A stretch of 64,000 bases of DNA from Kineosporia babensis (GTDB taxonomy: Bacteria > Actinomycetota > Actinomycetes > Actinomycetales > Kineosporiaceae), in the NCBI RefSeq assembly GCF_021129305.1, contig NZ_JAJOMB010000002.1:496001-560000 (forward strand), given 5' to 3'. Position 1 is the first letter of the stretch. Each line of letters opens with the position of its first letter. Position numbers and translations under genes: made by a program. Shown piece by piece: positions 34,464 through 43,654 of this stretch. A model generated the notes under the pieces. That model was not told the DNA's origin, did no database searches, and saw only the letters and a program-made list of their open reading frames with translations.

Positions 34464-37400
34464 TGACCGTCACGGTTCTGTCCGTCTCGGCCACCGACTC
34501 CGACTGCGTCACCGGGATCGGCCGGGCCCTGGCCACGGCGGCGCCCGGCTCGACCGTGGCGGTGCGGCCCGGTACCTACCGGGAGTCGCTGACCTTCCGC
34601 CAGGACGTCACCGTGGTCGCCGAGGAGGGCCCGGGCTCGGTCATCGTCGAGATCCCTTCCGGGCAGGGCATCCTGGTGACGCACGGCAAGGTCGAGCTGA
34701 CCGGGCTGACCATCCGCGGCGGTCACCGGGACCTGCCCACCGTGCAGCTCACCGGCGGCCAGGTCCGGCTCACCGAGTGCACGGTCGAGGCCGAGGGAGT
34801 GGCCGGGCTGCACGTGCGCGACGGCCGGATCCGGATGCACGGCGGCTCGATCCGCAACCCGGGCGGGGCCGCGGTGGTGTTCGAGGGCGGCGTCGGCGAG
34901 TTCACCGGCGTGAAGCTGGAAGACCTCAGCAACGGCGGCCTGCTGCTGGCCGGGGAGGCCGCGCCGACGTTCAGCAAGTGCACGATCAGCAAGGTCAAGG
35001 GCAACGCGGTGGTGGCCGGTGGGGCCAGCGCCGCGGTGCTGCAGGACTGCACGGTGTCGGACGTGGACGGCGTGGGCGTGGTGGTCCAGCAGGAAAGCCG
35101 GATCCGGCTGGAGCGCGCCACCGTGAAAGACGTGAAGGTCGGCCTGTACGTGGGTGGGCACGCCGAGCCGGTGATCGAGGCGAGCACCTTCAGCCAGGCC
35201 CAGGCGCACGGGGTGGTGCTGCGCGAATCGGCTGCGCCGCAGCTGAGCAACTGCACGATCGCCGAGTCCACCGGCCACGCGCTGCACACCTCCGACGCGG
35301 CCAAAGGCCATTTCCACGAATGCACTTTCGCGGTTGCCGGGGCCGCGGCCCTGGCCATCACCGGTGAGTCGGCGCCCACCTTCGCCGGTGGATCGGTGAG
35401 CCAGGCGCAGGGTGTGGGCGTTCTGCTGCTGAACCAGAGCACCCCCACGTTCGAGGGCACCAAGCTCGAGAAGGTGGATGTCGGTGTCTCGGTCGAGGAC
35501 GAGTCCCAGCCGATGCTGCGGGGTCTGAGCGTCGAGGGCGGCAACTACGGCATCCACGTCTCCGGCGGAAGCGCGACGGTGGAGGACGCGACGCTGGAAG
35601 GTGCTGCCCGGGCGGGCATCCGGGTGGCCGGGGAGAGCACCCTGATGCTCGGCAACACCCAGATCCGCAACAACCGCACCGGTATCGACCTGACCACGGG
35701 TTCCCGCTCGACCATCACGGCCACCGACATCGCCGCCTCCGAGCGCACCGGCGTCCAGATCGGAGACGGCGCGGTGGCCGAGTTCACCGGCTGCCGGGTG
35801 CGCGACTCCGGGGGCTCCGGAATGATCTGGGCGGCCGGCAGCAAGGGCGTTCTGGCCGACTCCGAAATGGTTTCCAACGCCCGCGACGGGGTGGAGGTGC
35901 ACACCAACCACCCGGTCGCGATCCGCGGCTGCACGGTGCGCGGCAACGGGGGAGAAGGCGTCAGTACCGCCAACCCGGGCATCATCCTGGACAGTTCGGA
36001 CCTGGACGTGGGGCACAACGGGGTCAAGCCGTCTCCCACGAAGTCGCCGGTCTTCGGCGAGCCGACCAAGGACACGGCCGGTCCCGGCCAGGGCAAGACC
36101 GGCCCGGGCCGGGAGAAGCCCAGCCTGGACGCCTACGCCAAGGCCCCGGAGAAGGACAAGCCCAAGGAGACCAAGGAGGAGGCCGACCCGATCAAGGCGC
36201 TGCTGGCCGAGCTGAACGCCCTGGTCGGCCTGGACGCGGTCAAGCGTGAGGTGGGCACCCTGGTCGGCCTGCACCAGGTGGCCAAACGCCGCTCCTCGGC
36301 CGGTCTTCAGGCCCCGCCGATGTCGCGGCACCTGGTCTTCGCCGGCCCGCCCGGTACCGGTAAGACCACGGTTTCCCGGCTCTACGGCAAGATCCTGGCC
36401 GCGCTCGGTGTGCTCAAGACCGGGCAGATGGTCGAGGTGGCCCGGGCCGACCTGGTGGCCGAGCACATCGGTGGCACCGCGGTGAAGACCACCAAAAAGG
36501 TGGAGGAGGCGCTCGGCGGGGTGCTGTTCATCGACGAGGCCTACACCCTGGCCCCGCCGGACGGCAGCAGCCAGGACTTCGGCCGCGAGGCGATCGACAC
36601 CCTGGTCAAGCTGATGGAGGACCACCGCGACGAGCTGGTGGTGATCGTCGCCGGGTACGCCCCCAACATGCGGGCCTTCATGGCCCAGAACCCGGGCCTG
36701 GACTCGCGGTTCACCAAGACCGTGGAGTTCGAGAGCTACAACAGCGACGAACTGGTGACGATCGTCGAGCGTTTGTGCCGTAAGAACCACTACGCGCTGG
36801 AGTACGAGACCCAGGAGGCGCTGCGCCGGGTCTTCGAGAAGATGCCCCGGACCGAGACTTTCGGTAACGCCCGGGCGGCCCGGCTGGTCTTCGAGGAGAT
36901 GCTGGGCCGGCAGGCCTACCGGCTGGCGGCCAACCCGGACGTGGCCGAGATCGAGCTCGCCCGGCTGCTTCCCGAGGACCTGAAGGACACGCCGGACGCC
37001 TCGGCCGGGGGTGCGGGCTCCACCACGGTGGTGGTGGACAACCTGATGCGCAGGCTCGAGGGGATGATCGGCCTTTCCGAGGTCAAGCGCGAGGTGGCCG
37101 ACGTGGTCGACCTGATCGCCTCGGCCAAGGCCCGGGTGGAGGCCGGGCTGCCGGCTCCGTCGATGTCGCGGCACCTGGTCTTCGCCGGCCCGCCCGGTAC
37201 CGGTAAGACCACGGTGGCCCGGCTCTACGGGCAGTTGCTGAACGCGATGGGGGTGCTGGACACCGGCCAGATGGTCGAGGTGGCCCGGGCCGACCTGGTC
37301 GGGCAGTATGTCGGGCACACCGCGCAGAAGACGCTGGAGGTGTTCAACCGGGCCCGCGGCGGGGTGCTGTTCATCGACGAGGCGTACACCCTGGCCCCGC

Positions 37401-37846
37401 CCGGCGCGGGCAACGACTTCGGCCGCGAGGCGATCGACACCCTGGTCAAGCTGATGGAGGACCACCGCGACGAGATCGTGGTGATCGTGGCCGGTTACAC
37501 CGGGGACATGAAGCAGTTCCTGGACGCGAACGTGGGTCTGGCCTCGCGGTTCAGCCACCAGATCAACTTCGCCTCCTACACCCCGGACGAGCTGGTGGCG
37601 ATCTTCCAGGCGCTGGCCACCTCGGGCGGTTACGAGGCCACCAACGAGACCCTGCACGTGCTGCGCCGGCACTTCGCCGGGGTGGACCGCGGGGACACGT
37701 TCGGCAACGGCCGTTACGCCCGGCAGGTGCTCGACAAGGCGATCACCCGGCAGGCCAGCCGGCTGCGCACCATCCCGAGCCCGTCGGTGCAGGACATGCA
37801 GTTGCTGACCCAGGCCGACATCGTGGCCGCGCTGGACCGGCGCTGA
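34463..37846 (+). CDS. Right-handed beta-helix / tandem CbxX-type AAA+ ATPase
   Basis: The 1,127-residue product starts at the ATG at 34463, preceded by AAGGAG seven bases upstream and overlapping the previous stop. Residues ~1-530 are right-handed beta-helix repeats: successive short strands with [19 protein letters not shown] and similar turns of 22-24 residues. A Pro/Lys/Glu linker follows (~520-590). Two CbxX/SpoVK/EccA-like AAA+ modules then occur, each with Walker [10 protein letters not shown] (near residues 629 and 909) and Walker [12 protein letters not shown] plus a conserved [17 protein letters not shown] helix, so both look ATP-competent. CbxX modules include EccA of type VII secretion, but no other secretion component is in the window. 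Forming a hexamer that remodels the neighbouring giant proteins is inference. Confidence 0.92.
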   Translation: MTVTVLSVSATDSDCVTGIGRALATAAPGSTVAVRPGTYRESLTFRQDVTVVAEEGPGSVIVEIPSGQGILVTHGKVELTGLTIRGGHRDLPTVQLTGGQVRLTECTVEAEGVAGLHVRDGRIRMHGGSIRNPGGAAVVFEGGVGEFTGVKLEDLSNGGLLLAGEAAPTFSKCTISKVKGNAVVAGGASAAVLQDCTVSDVDGVGVVVQQESRIRLERATVKDVKVGLYVGGHAEPVIEASTFSQAQAHGVVLRESAAPQLSNCTIAESTGHALHTSDAAKGHFHECTFAVAGAAALAITGESAPTFAGGSVSQAQGVGVLLLNQSTPTFEGTKLEKVDVGVSVEDESQPMLRGLSVEGGNYGIHVSGGSATVEDATLEGAARAGIRVAGESTLMLGNTQIRNNRTGIDLTTGSRSTITATDIAASERTGVQIGDGAVAEFTGCRVRDSGGSGMIWAAGSKGVLADSEMVSNARDGVEVHTNHPVAIRGCTVRGNGGEGVSTANPGIILDSSDLDVGHNGVKPSPTKSPVFGEPTKDTAGPGQGKTGPGREKPSLDAYAKAPEKDKPKETKEEADPIKALLAELNALVGLDAVKREVGTLVGLHQVAKRRSSAGLQAPPMSRHLVFAGPPGTGKTTVSRLYGKILAALGVLKTGQMVEVARADLVAEHIGGTAVKTTKKVEEALGGVLFIDEAYTLAPPDGSSQDFGREAIDTLVKLMEDHRDELVVIVAGYAPNMRAFMAQNPGLDSRFTKTVEFESYNSDELVTIVERLCRKNHYALEYETQEALRRVFEKMPRTETFGNARAARLVFEEMLGRQAYRLAANPDVAEIELARLLPEDLKDTPDASAGGAGSTTVVVDNLMRRLEGMIGLSEVKREVADVVDLIASAKARVEAGLPAPSMSRHLVFAGPPGTGKTTVARLYGQLLNAMGVLDTGQMVEVARADLVGQYVGHTAQKTLEVFNRARGGVLFIDEAYTLAPPGAGNDFGREAIDTLVKLMEDHRDEIVVIVAGYTGDMKQFLDANVGLASRFSHQINFASYTPDELVAIFQALATSGGYEATNETLHVLRRHFAGVDRGDTFGNGRYARQVLDKAITRQASRLRTIPSPSVQDMQLLTQADIVAALDRR

Positions 37847-37853
37847 GCAGACG

Positions 37854-38798
37854 ATGACGAAACTGAAGACGTGGTTGCGCCGGGCCGGGGGCCCGGCCCT
37901 GGTTCCGGTGGTCGGCTTGTTGCTGTGCCTCGGCCTGATCCCGTTCGCGGCCGGGGCCCAGGCCACCGCGCCGTCCCCGGCCCCCGTCCCGGTGGCGGCG
38001 GCGCCCGAGCCTGCGCAGACGCTGGAGCCGACGGCGGCACCTAGCAAGTGCGTGGACGACGGCAGCAGCGGCAAGCGCGTGATGGCCGTGTATGTGCACG
38101 GGGACGAGCAGCAGAGCCGGTTCACCGCCTACGAGAAACGTTTCCGGCAGTGGCTGAAGCGGATCGACACCGCCTTCATCTACTCGGCCAAGATCAACGG
38201 CGGCGGCTGGCGCAAGGTGCGCTGGGTGCTGGACGAGAAGTGCCGGCAGGTGATCCACGACGTGTCGGTCCCGCAGGCGTCGATGGAGAGCCCGGACGAC
38301 ATCGCCGCGACCCTGCGGACGATGGGCTACGACCGCCCCGACCGCAAGTACATCGTCTGGTACGACCAGCCGGCCTGCGGGGTGGGCTTCGGTCTGGGCG
38401 GCAACGACGTGCCGGACTGGTACAACCTGTACGACTACGGCCCGCACTTCGCCGCGATCGGGACCGACTGCTGGGGCTGGGCCCCCACCCTGCACGAACT
38501 GCTGCACACCCTGGGCGGGGTGAACTCCAGCGCCCCGCACGGTACCGAGAACGGGCACTGCTGGGACGACGCGGACGTGCTCTGCTACGACGACGAGTCG
38601 CTGCCCGAGGGCGGTCTGCGCAAGATCTGCAAGGTGCCGGCCAAGGCCAAGGACACCTCGCTCGAGGTGAACCTGATCGACTGCAACGGCGACGACTACT
38701 TCAACACCGATCCGCCTCCGGGCAGTTACCTGGACACCCACTGGAACGTGGCCGACAGCCAGTTCCTGTACTCCGAGCCGCTGTCCAAGTCAGGCTGA
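37854..38798 (+). CDS. Secreted HExxH (HELLH) protein, putative metallopeptidase
   Basis: The 314-residue product has a clear Sec signal (basic MTKLKTWLRR, then a ~20-residue hydrophobic core ending at AGAQA) and a Pro/Ala spacer, so it should be exported. The mature part includes YIVWYDQPACGVGFG and the motif LHELLHTLGGV with His214, Glu215 and His218, followed by GHCWDDADVLCYDD, giving several candidate zinc ligands and paired cysteines. This Hexx-H..LG layout matches zinc-dependent secreted peptidases, but the third ligand and specificity are uncertain. It starts 7 bp after the AAA+ gene stop, so it is likely the last gene of that unit, and it overlaps the convergent Hsp70-like gene by 9 bp. 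Unlike the HEIGAH segments of the giant protein, its zinc motif is intact. Confidence 0.8.
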   Translation: MTKLKTWLRRAGGPALVPVVGLLLCLGLIPFAAGAQATAPSPAPVPVAAAPEPAQTLEPTAAPSKCVDDGSSGKRVMAVYVHGDEQQSRFTAYEKRFRQWLKRIDTAFIYSAKINGGGWRKVRWVLDEKCRQVIHDVSVPQASMESPDDIAATLRTMGYDRPDRKYIVWYDQPACGVGFGLGGNDVPDWYNLYDYGPHFAAIGTDCWGWAPTLHELLHTLGGVNSSAPHGTENGHCWDDADVLCYDDESLPEGGLRKICKVPAKAKDTSLEVNLIDCNGDDYFNTDPPPGSYLDTHWNVADSQFLYSEPLSKSG

Positions 38799-39890
38799 GC
38801 GGCGCCGCGGCTCGGCCCGAGGGTAGGAAGCGATCAGCGCCGCCCCGAGCGCGGCCCCGTACTGGGTCCCGGGCGGGATGATGACGCTGCGCCCCAGGTC
38901 CTCGGCCACCATCGTGGCCACCAGGGGGACTCGGGCGGTGCCGCCGACCAGCAGCACCGTGCCCAGGTCGCCCGGCTGCAGCCCGGCCGCTTCGATCACC
39001 CGGCGCAGCGTAGGCAGCCCGGCCTCCAGGTTGGGCCGGATCCACTGCTCCAACTGGGCCCGGCTCAGCGGGACCGGCCTGCCCAGCTCGGTCTCGATCC
39101 GTACCTCGGTGCTCTCGGACAGCTCCTCCTTGGCCCGCCGGCAGGCTTCGCGGACCCGCCGCAGCACCGCCGCGTCCTCCGGGCGCCGGGCGTCCAGCAT
39201 CGAGAGTGCGCCGTCGGTGTCGGTGTCCAGATGCCGGACGATCGCCTCGTCCAGATCCACCCCGCCGAACCACTCCAGCGACTCCGGCACCCCGATCACG
39301 CCGACCGTGGGTGGCCCGGTCGGCCGCCTGCGGAAGGTCCGGACCACCGTGGCGTCGAAGGTGCTGCCGCCGACGTCGTACACCGCGATCGGCGCCGGCC
39401 CGGCCGGGGGACGGGTGCTGAGGTAGTGCGCCGCGACTGCCTCGCCCTCGGTGAGGAGCGTCACCTCGCTGCGCGGGATACCGGCGTGCCGGGCCACCTC
39501 GGCCAGCTGCTCGCGCCGGTAGGGACCCCAGGCCGCCGGGAAGGTCACCACCACCCGCCCGGGCGGGCCGCCCTGCTGGGCGGTGACCCGCTCCAGGACC
39601 GTGGAAACCAGCGTGGCCAGGAGCTCTCCGGCCGTGCAGGAGCGCGGGCCGACAGCGATCGGGGTGGAGTCGCCCAGCCGCCGGCGGAAGACGTGGGCCG
39701 GTACCTGCGCCCGCCCGGCCGCCTCGGCCGCGGGATCGCCCACGGTCAGCGAGCCGTCCGGATGCATCCCGACCAGTGACGCGAGCAGCGGGGCATTCGT
39801 TCCGAGCCGTACCATCTGCAGGGTTCCGGCCCGGCCGACGGCAGCGGCGGTGAACGCCGTACCGACGTCGATGCCCAAGCCGTACCTCAA
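38790..39890 (-). CDS. Hsp70-family ATPase domain protein (DnaK-like, no substrate-binding domain)
   Basis: It has 366 residues from the TTG at 39890, chosen because GAGGGG lies six bases upstream and GIDVG follows immediately; a TTG at 39920 would add ten residues. The actin-like ATPase fold is evident: phosphate-1 GIDVGTAFTAAAV, FPAAWGPYRREQL, LTEGEAVAAHYL, phosphate-2 VYDVGGSTFDATVV, and adenosine motif VLLVGGTARVPLV. It ends right after the nucleotide-binding domain, so the beta-sandwich substrate domain and lid of DnaK are absent. Such short Hsp70 relatives are common in actinobacteria and are not general chaperones. It is divergent from the NarL regulator gene and convergent with the HExxH gene, with a 9-bp overlap of 3' ends. 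Client and function unknown. Confidence 0.88.
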   Translation of the reverse strand: MRYGLGIDVGTAFTAAAVGRAGTLQMVRLGTNAPLLASLVGMHPDGSLTVGDPAAEAAGRAQVPAHVFRRRLGDSTPIAVGPRSCTAGELLATLVSTVLERVTAQQGGPPGRVVVTFPAAWGPYRREQLAEVARHAGIPRSEVTLLTEGEAVAAHYLSTRPPAGPAPIAVYDVGGSTFDATVVRTFRRRPTGPPTVGVIGVPESLEWFGGVDLDEAIVRHLDTDTDGALSMLDARRPEDAAVLRRVREACRRAKEELSESTEVRIETELGRPVPLSRAQLEQWIRPNLEAGLPTLRRVIEAAGLQPGDLGTVLLVGGTARVPLVATMVAEDLGRSVIIPPGTQYGAALGAALIASYPRAEPRRRSA

Positions 39891-39936
39891 ATATTGCCCC
39901 TCTGCCTCAGAACCCGCCAACAGCGCGATTTAGAGT

Positions 39937-39956
39937 AATCCCGCGATAGCAGGATT
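39937..39956. promoter_or_regulatory. Imperfect palindrome in the Hsp70/regulator divergent region
   Basis: Arms AATCCCGC and GCAGGATT (8 bp with one mismatch, 4-bp centre) sit midway between the two divergent starts. A TAGAGT hexamer just before it resembles a -10 element. Possible operator for one or both genes; based on symmetry and position only. Confidence 0.22.
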
Positions 39957-40012
39957 TGTCTCGTCCGGCCCCGACGACCCGAAAGTTCATCGGAACGAAC
40001 CATGGCACCCAC

Positions 40013-40702
40013 ATGAGAGACCCCGCCGGCCACCCGGCTGCGCTACGCGTGGCCGTGGCCGAGGACGGCGCGCTGTTCCGTGAGGGCCTGGTGCTGCTGC
40101 TGGAAGCCACCGGCCACACCGTGGTCGGCGCGGTGGACGGAGGTGACAAGCTGATGGCCCTGCTGGAACACACCCCGGTGGACGTGGCGGTGCTGGACAT
40201 CCGGATGCCCCCGGAGCCGGACGGCGGCCTGACCACCGCCCGCCGGCTGCGCCAGCGCCACCCGCACACCGGCCTGCTGCTGCTGTCGCACTACGCCGAG
40301 GCGCACTACCTGATGGAGATCCTGAAGATCGGCACCGAGGCGATCGGCTACCGGCTGAAGGACCGGATCTCCAGCGCGGTCGCCCTGCGCGACACCGTCA
40401 CCCGGGTCAGCACCGGGGAGATCGTGATCGAGCCGGTGGTGGCCGGGCAGCTGGTCGGTCAGCCGGCCGGGCGGCCGGACGAGCTGGGCTCGCTGACCGA
40501 GCGGGAGACCGAGGTGCTGCGGCTGATGGCCGAGGGCCGATCCAACGCCGGGATCGCCCGTGAGCTGTTCCTTTCCGCCAAGGCGGTGGAGAAGAACGTG
40601 GCCGCGATCTTCGCCAAGCTGAACCTGCCCACCGACGCCACCTCGCACCACCGGCGGGTGCTGGCGGTCCTCACCTACCTGCGTTCCCGGCGCGAGCAGT
40701 GA
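40013..40702 (+). CDS. NarL/LuxR-family response regulator
   Basis: This 229-residue DNA-binding response regulator starts at the ATG at 40013. A longer TTG start at 39956 exists but would add a non-conserved leader. The receiver domain begins LRVAVAEDGALFREGL, with the acidic pocket in AVAED, phospho-acceptor Asp in VAVLDIRMP and the conserved Lys in GYRLKD. The C-terminal LuxR-type helix-turn-helix reads LTERETEVLRLMAEGRSNAGIARELFLSAKAVEKNV. It is followed after 7 bp by a histidine kinase gene, its probable cognate partner. Target genes cannot be read from the sequence; the divergent Hsp70-like gene is an obvious candidate. Confidence 0.93.
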   Translation: MRDPAGHPAALRVAVAEDGALFREGLVLLLEATGHTVVGAVDGGDKLMALLEHTPVDVAVLDIRMPPEPDGGLTTARRLRQRHPHTGLLLLSHYAEAHYLMEILKIGTEAIGYRLKDRISSAVALRDTVTRVSTGEIVIEPVVAGQLVGQPAGRPDELGSLTERETEVLRLMAEGRSNAGIARELFLSAKAVEKNVAAIFAKLNLPTDATSHHRRVLAVLTYLRSRREQ

Positions 40703-40709
40703 GCCCGCG

Positions 40710-41741
40710 ATGACGCTGGTGATGAGCGGGACCGGGGGCCGTGACGCCCTGCTGGCCGAGGTCGCGGCGATCCGCCCGGGCCCGGGCGGCGTGCACCTCA
40801 CCGCACTGTGCCGGCGCCTGCGCACGGTGCTGCGGGCCGACCGGGTCTGGCTGCGGCTGACCGACGGCAGCGAGTACGTCTGGCCCGATGCCCCGAACCC
40901 GGTCCGCGGCCGCCGGTTGCGGTGGCTGCGGCTGATCGCCGGTTCCGAGGTGGTCGGGGCGATCGGGCTGGAACAGGGCCTGCTGCCGCTCAGCCGGCGC
41001 CGCGAGCGGCTGCTCAGCGATGCGGTGGACCTGCTCGGCCCGGTACTGCACGGCGTGCAGACCCAGAACGAGCTGGACCGTTCGCTGGAGTCGGCGCGCG
41101 GGCACGCCGAGCGGGTGGCCTCGCTGCGCCGCCGGGCCTTCGGCGAGCGCGACGCCGAGCGCCAGGAGATCGAGCGGGACATCCACGACGGCGCCCAGCA
41201 CCACCTGGTCTCGCTCGGGATCACCCTCGGCCTGCTCGAGGTGCACGCCCAGAACCCCGACCCGGCCCCGCTGACCAACTCGCTCGGGCGGCTGCGGGAG
41301 GGCCTGGACCTGACCGAGCGATCGCTGCTGGCGATCACCACCGGCGGCAGTGAACTGCTGGCCGAGGAGGGGGTGCTGCCCGCTCTGCTGGCCGAGTTCC
41401 GGGATGCCGGGACGCTGGTCACCCTGCGGGTGGAGGACTGGGACAGCAGCCAGCGCTACGAGACGGTGGTCGAGCTGGCGATCTACTTCATCTGCCTGGA
41501 GGCGGTGAACAACGCCCGCAAGCACGCCCCCGGCGCCGAGGTGGTGCTCTGGCTGTCCGACCACGCCGGCGGCCTGCGGTTCTCGGTCACCGACGCCGGC
41601 CCGGGCATGAGCAGCAGCATCGGCCGGGGGATGTCCGGGCTGATCAACATGCGCCGCCGGATGGTCGCCGCGGGCGGCCGGATCCAGGTTCGCACCGGCC
41701 CCGGAGCGGGCACCGCGGTGCACGGTTTCATTCCCTTCTGA
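40710..41741 (+). CDS. Soluble NarL-type sensor histidine kinase
   Basis: This 343-residue kinase lies directly downstream of its likely response regulator. No transmembrane segment is visible, so it should sense a cytoplasmic cue. The N-terminal ~130 residues (LRADRVWLRLTDG, VVGAIGLEQG) look GAF-like. A coiled linker leads to the HisKA_3 motif IERDIHDGAQHHLVSLGI with the phospho-accepting His, then an HATPase domain with N-box EAVNNARKHA, DAGPGM and GMSGLINMRRRM. The stop is 6 bp from the stop of the convergent pseudo-kinase gene. Signal unknown. Confidence 0.92.
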   Translation: MTLVMSGTGGRDALLAEVAAIRPGPGGVHLTALCRRLRTVLRADRVWLRLTDGSEYVWPDAPNPVRGRRLRWLRLIAGSEVVGAIGLEQGLLPLSRRRERLLSDAVDLLGPVLHGVQTQNELDRSLESARGHAERVASLRRRAFGERDAERQEIERDIHDGAQHHLVSLGITLGLLEVHAQNPDPAPLTNSLGRLREGLDLTERSLLAITTGGSELLAEEGVLPALLAEFRDAGTLVTLRVEDWDSSQRYETVVELAIYFICLEAVNNARKHAPGAEVVLWLSDHAGGLRFSVTDAGPGMSSSIGRGMSGLINMRRRMVAAGGRIQVRTGPGAGTAVHGFIPF

Positions 41742-41747
41742 GCCGGC

Positions 41748-43535
41748 TCACAGCTGCGCCTGTACCTCGTTCTCCAGGGCATCCAGTTCTCCCGCCCCGG
41801 AACGCAATTCGTCGAGGTCGCGCTCCAGCGCCCCCCGGCGCGGGGCCGGCGGCGGGTTCAGCCGGACCAGGTCGAGCATGGTGGCCAGCGCGGTCCGGGA
41901 GCGCAGCAGGTCGGCCCGGGCCACCACCTCGGTGGTCAGCACCTCCGGCAGCTCGGACCAGGGCCGGTCCGGGCCCAGCCGCCCGACGCCGGGCAGCACC
42001 AGCTCGAACCGCTGCGCCGGATCGGCCGCCCCGGGCCGCACCAGCACGTCGGGCACCGCATCGGCGATCCCCAGCGACAGGTCACCGTGCGCCACCGTGC
42101 TGCGATCGGGCCGGCCCCCGGGCGAGCCCGGCACGAACGGCACCAGCACCAGATTCGGCCGGGTCCGCACCGTCTCGGTGACCCGGTCCAGCCGCCGCCC
42201 GCTCTCCGGCGCGGTGAGCACCGCCACGTGCACCGGCTCGTCCAGCCGGCTCAGCAGGCGCCGGGCCCGGGCCGAGCCGGGGGCCTCGGCGTACCGGGCC
42301 ACCAGGCCGAGCGCCTGCGCCCGGACCCGGGCGTGCAGCCCCGGGACCGCCACCAGCCCGGCTCGCGACACCGGCTCCAGCCGGTCCGGCACCCAGGCCA
42401 CCACCCGGATCCGGTCCGCCTCGGCGTGCACGTCCACCCAGCCGCCGATCGTGCCCAGACGGTCGCTCTCGACGGTGAGCGCGGCCCGGATCTGCGCCTT
42501 ACTCAGCGACGTACGCGCCTGCAACGTCACCTGTAAGCCGGCCGCGAGCGTCTCCAATCGACGGTGTTCCAGCACGATCTCCAGATCGGCGCGATCCGGC
42601 GCGAGCGCCTGCATGGCCACCGTGCTCAGGTAGTACAGCGAGGCCGCCACCTCGGGGTCGACCCGGCCCGGCACCGAACCGGTGATCCGGAACTGCCCCG
42701 GATGCCCCGCCGCCACCTCGGCCAGCGCGGCCCGCAGACCGCGTTGCGAGAGCACCTGGGGGTAGATCCCGCGCACCAGCGCCCGGAAGTCGGTGACCAG
42801 CTCGTCGAGCTGACTGCGCAACCGGTCCAGCTCGGCGATCCGCCGGCTCTGGCCGGTGCTCTCGACCAGCCGGTCGATGCCGGTCTGCAGCGGGCTCAGC
42901 CGGGTCCGGCTGAAGGTGACCACCTCGGCCGCCACCCGCCGGCGTTCCAGTTCCCGCACCCCGGCCAGCTGCCGGGTGGAGTCGAGCACCTCGCCGGCCA
43001 GCTGCATGGTGTAGCTCTGCTGGCGTTCCAGCTCGTCCTGGACCTGGTCCCGGCGCAGCAGAACCATCAGGCAGTTGGCGGTGTCGTTCAGCTCACGCCG
43101 GCGACCGCGACTCAGCCGGCGCCGGGTGCTCACCGTGAGTACGCCGTGCACCTGTTCCTCGTGGCGCAGCACGGCCCAGGCCCGGATGTCGGCGCGCTGG
43201 CGCAGGTCGGCGAGCTCGAGCCGTTCGTTCGCGTCGAATTCACCGGGCGGCCAGGCCAGCTGGGCCCGCAGCGGCCCGGAGGCACCGGATCCGGCGTAGA
43301 ACCGCACGGCCTCGGCCCGGGTGATCTCGGCCAGCCGGTGCAGCAGCTGCAGCCGGGCGTCGTCGGAGGGCAGCCGGGGGTTGAGAGCGGCCAGCGCGGC
43401 ATAGGCCGAACGCGCGGAGAGCACCGGGACCGAGGCCGGTGACTGGGAGGGCTGTCGGTTCGGGGCAGGTTCGGCGATCCGGCCAGACAACGTTGCCCGC
43501 TCGGTCAACAGACCCCCGTTCCCAGCCTCGGCCAA
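41748..43535 (-). CDS. GAF-containing pseudo-histidine kinase-like protein
   Basis: The product has 595 residues if the TTG at 43535 is used; the TTG at 43508, behind GGGGG, is an alternative. A GAF-like region (residues ~45-150) precedes ELERRRVAAEVVTFSRTRLSPLQ, which occupies the place of the HisKA_3 motif but lacks the His-Asp pair. Next comes RALVRGIYPQVLSQRGLRAALAEV, typical of the second half of NarL-kinase dimerisation domains, and a degraded ATPase-like region without recognisable N and G boxes. The last ~200 residues form an alpha/beta part (VHVAVLTAPESGRRLDRV) I cannot place. It probably acts as a non-catalytic sensor or scaffold, possibly for the kinase convergent with it. It is divergent from the glycosyltransferase gene. 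Confidence 0.78.
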   Translation of the reverse strand: MAEAGNGGLLTERATLSGRIAEPAPNRQPSQSPASVPVLSARSAYAALAALNPRLPSDDARLQLLHRLAEITRAEAVRFYAGSGASGPLRAQLAWPPGEFDANERLELADLRQRADIRAWAVLRHEEQVHGVLTVSTRRRLSRGRRRELNDTANCLMVLLRRDQVQDELERQQSYTMQLAGEVLDSTRQLAGVRELERRRVAAEVVTFSRTRLSPLQTGIDRLVESTGQSRRIAELDRLRSQLDELVTDFRALVRGIYPQVLSQRGLRAALAEVAAGHPGQFRITGSVPGRVDPEVAASLYYLSTVAMQALAPDRADLEIVLEHRRLETLAAGLQVTLQARTSLSKAQIRAALTVESDRLGTIGGWVDVHAEADRIRVVAWVPDRLEPVSRAGLVAVPGLHARVRAQALGLVARYAEAPGSARARRLLSRLDEPVHVAVLTAPESGRRLDRVTETVRTRPNLVLVPFVPGSPGGRPDRSTVAHGDLSLGIADAVPDVLVRPGAADPAQRFELVLPGVGRLGPDRPWSELPEVLTTEVVARADLLRSRTALATMLDLVRLNPPPAPRRGALERDLDELRSGAGELDALENEVQAQL

Positions 43536-43654
43536 CTGCTCGATCGTGCTTCAGTGCAGGTGAGACCGCTGACCGGAGCGTCAAAAACCTTAGCCTGAAG
43601 AGGCAGGCCCGCGATACCGGTGAACGTCACACCCCTACTGTCCGTGCAATAGAT

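Noticed and set aside
34427-38125. 1,232-codon minus-strand frame opposite the beta-helix/AAA gene
   Set aside because: The + strand has Walker motifs, a good ribosome-binding site and operon overlap; the antisense translation is low-complexity and motif-free.
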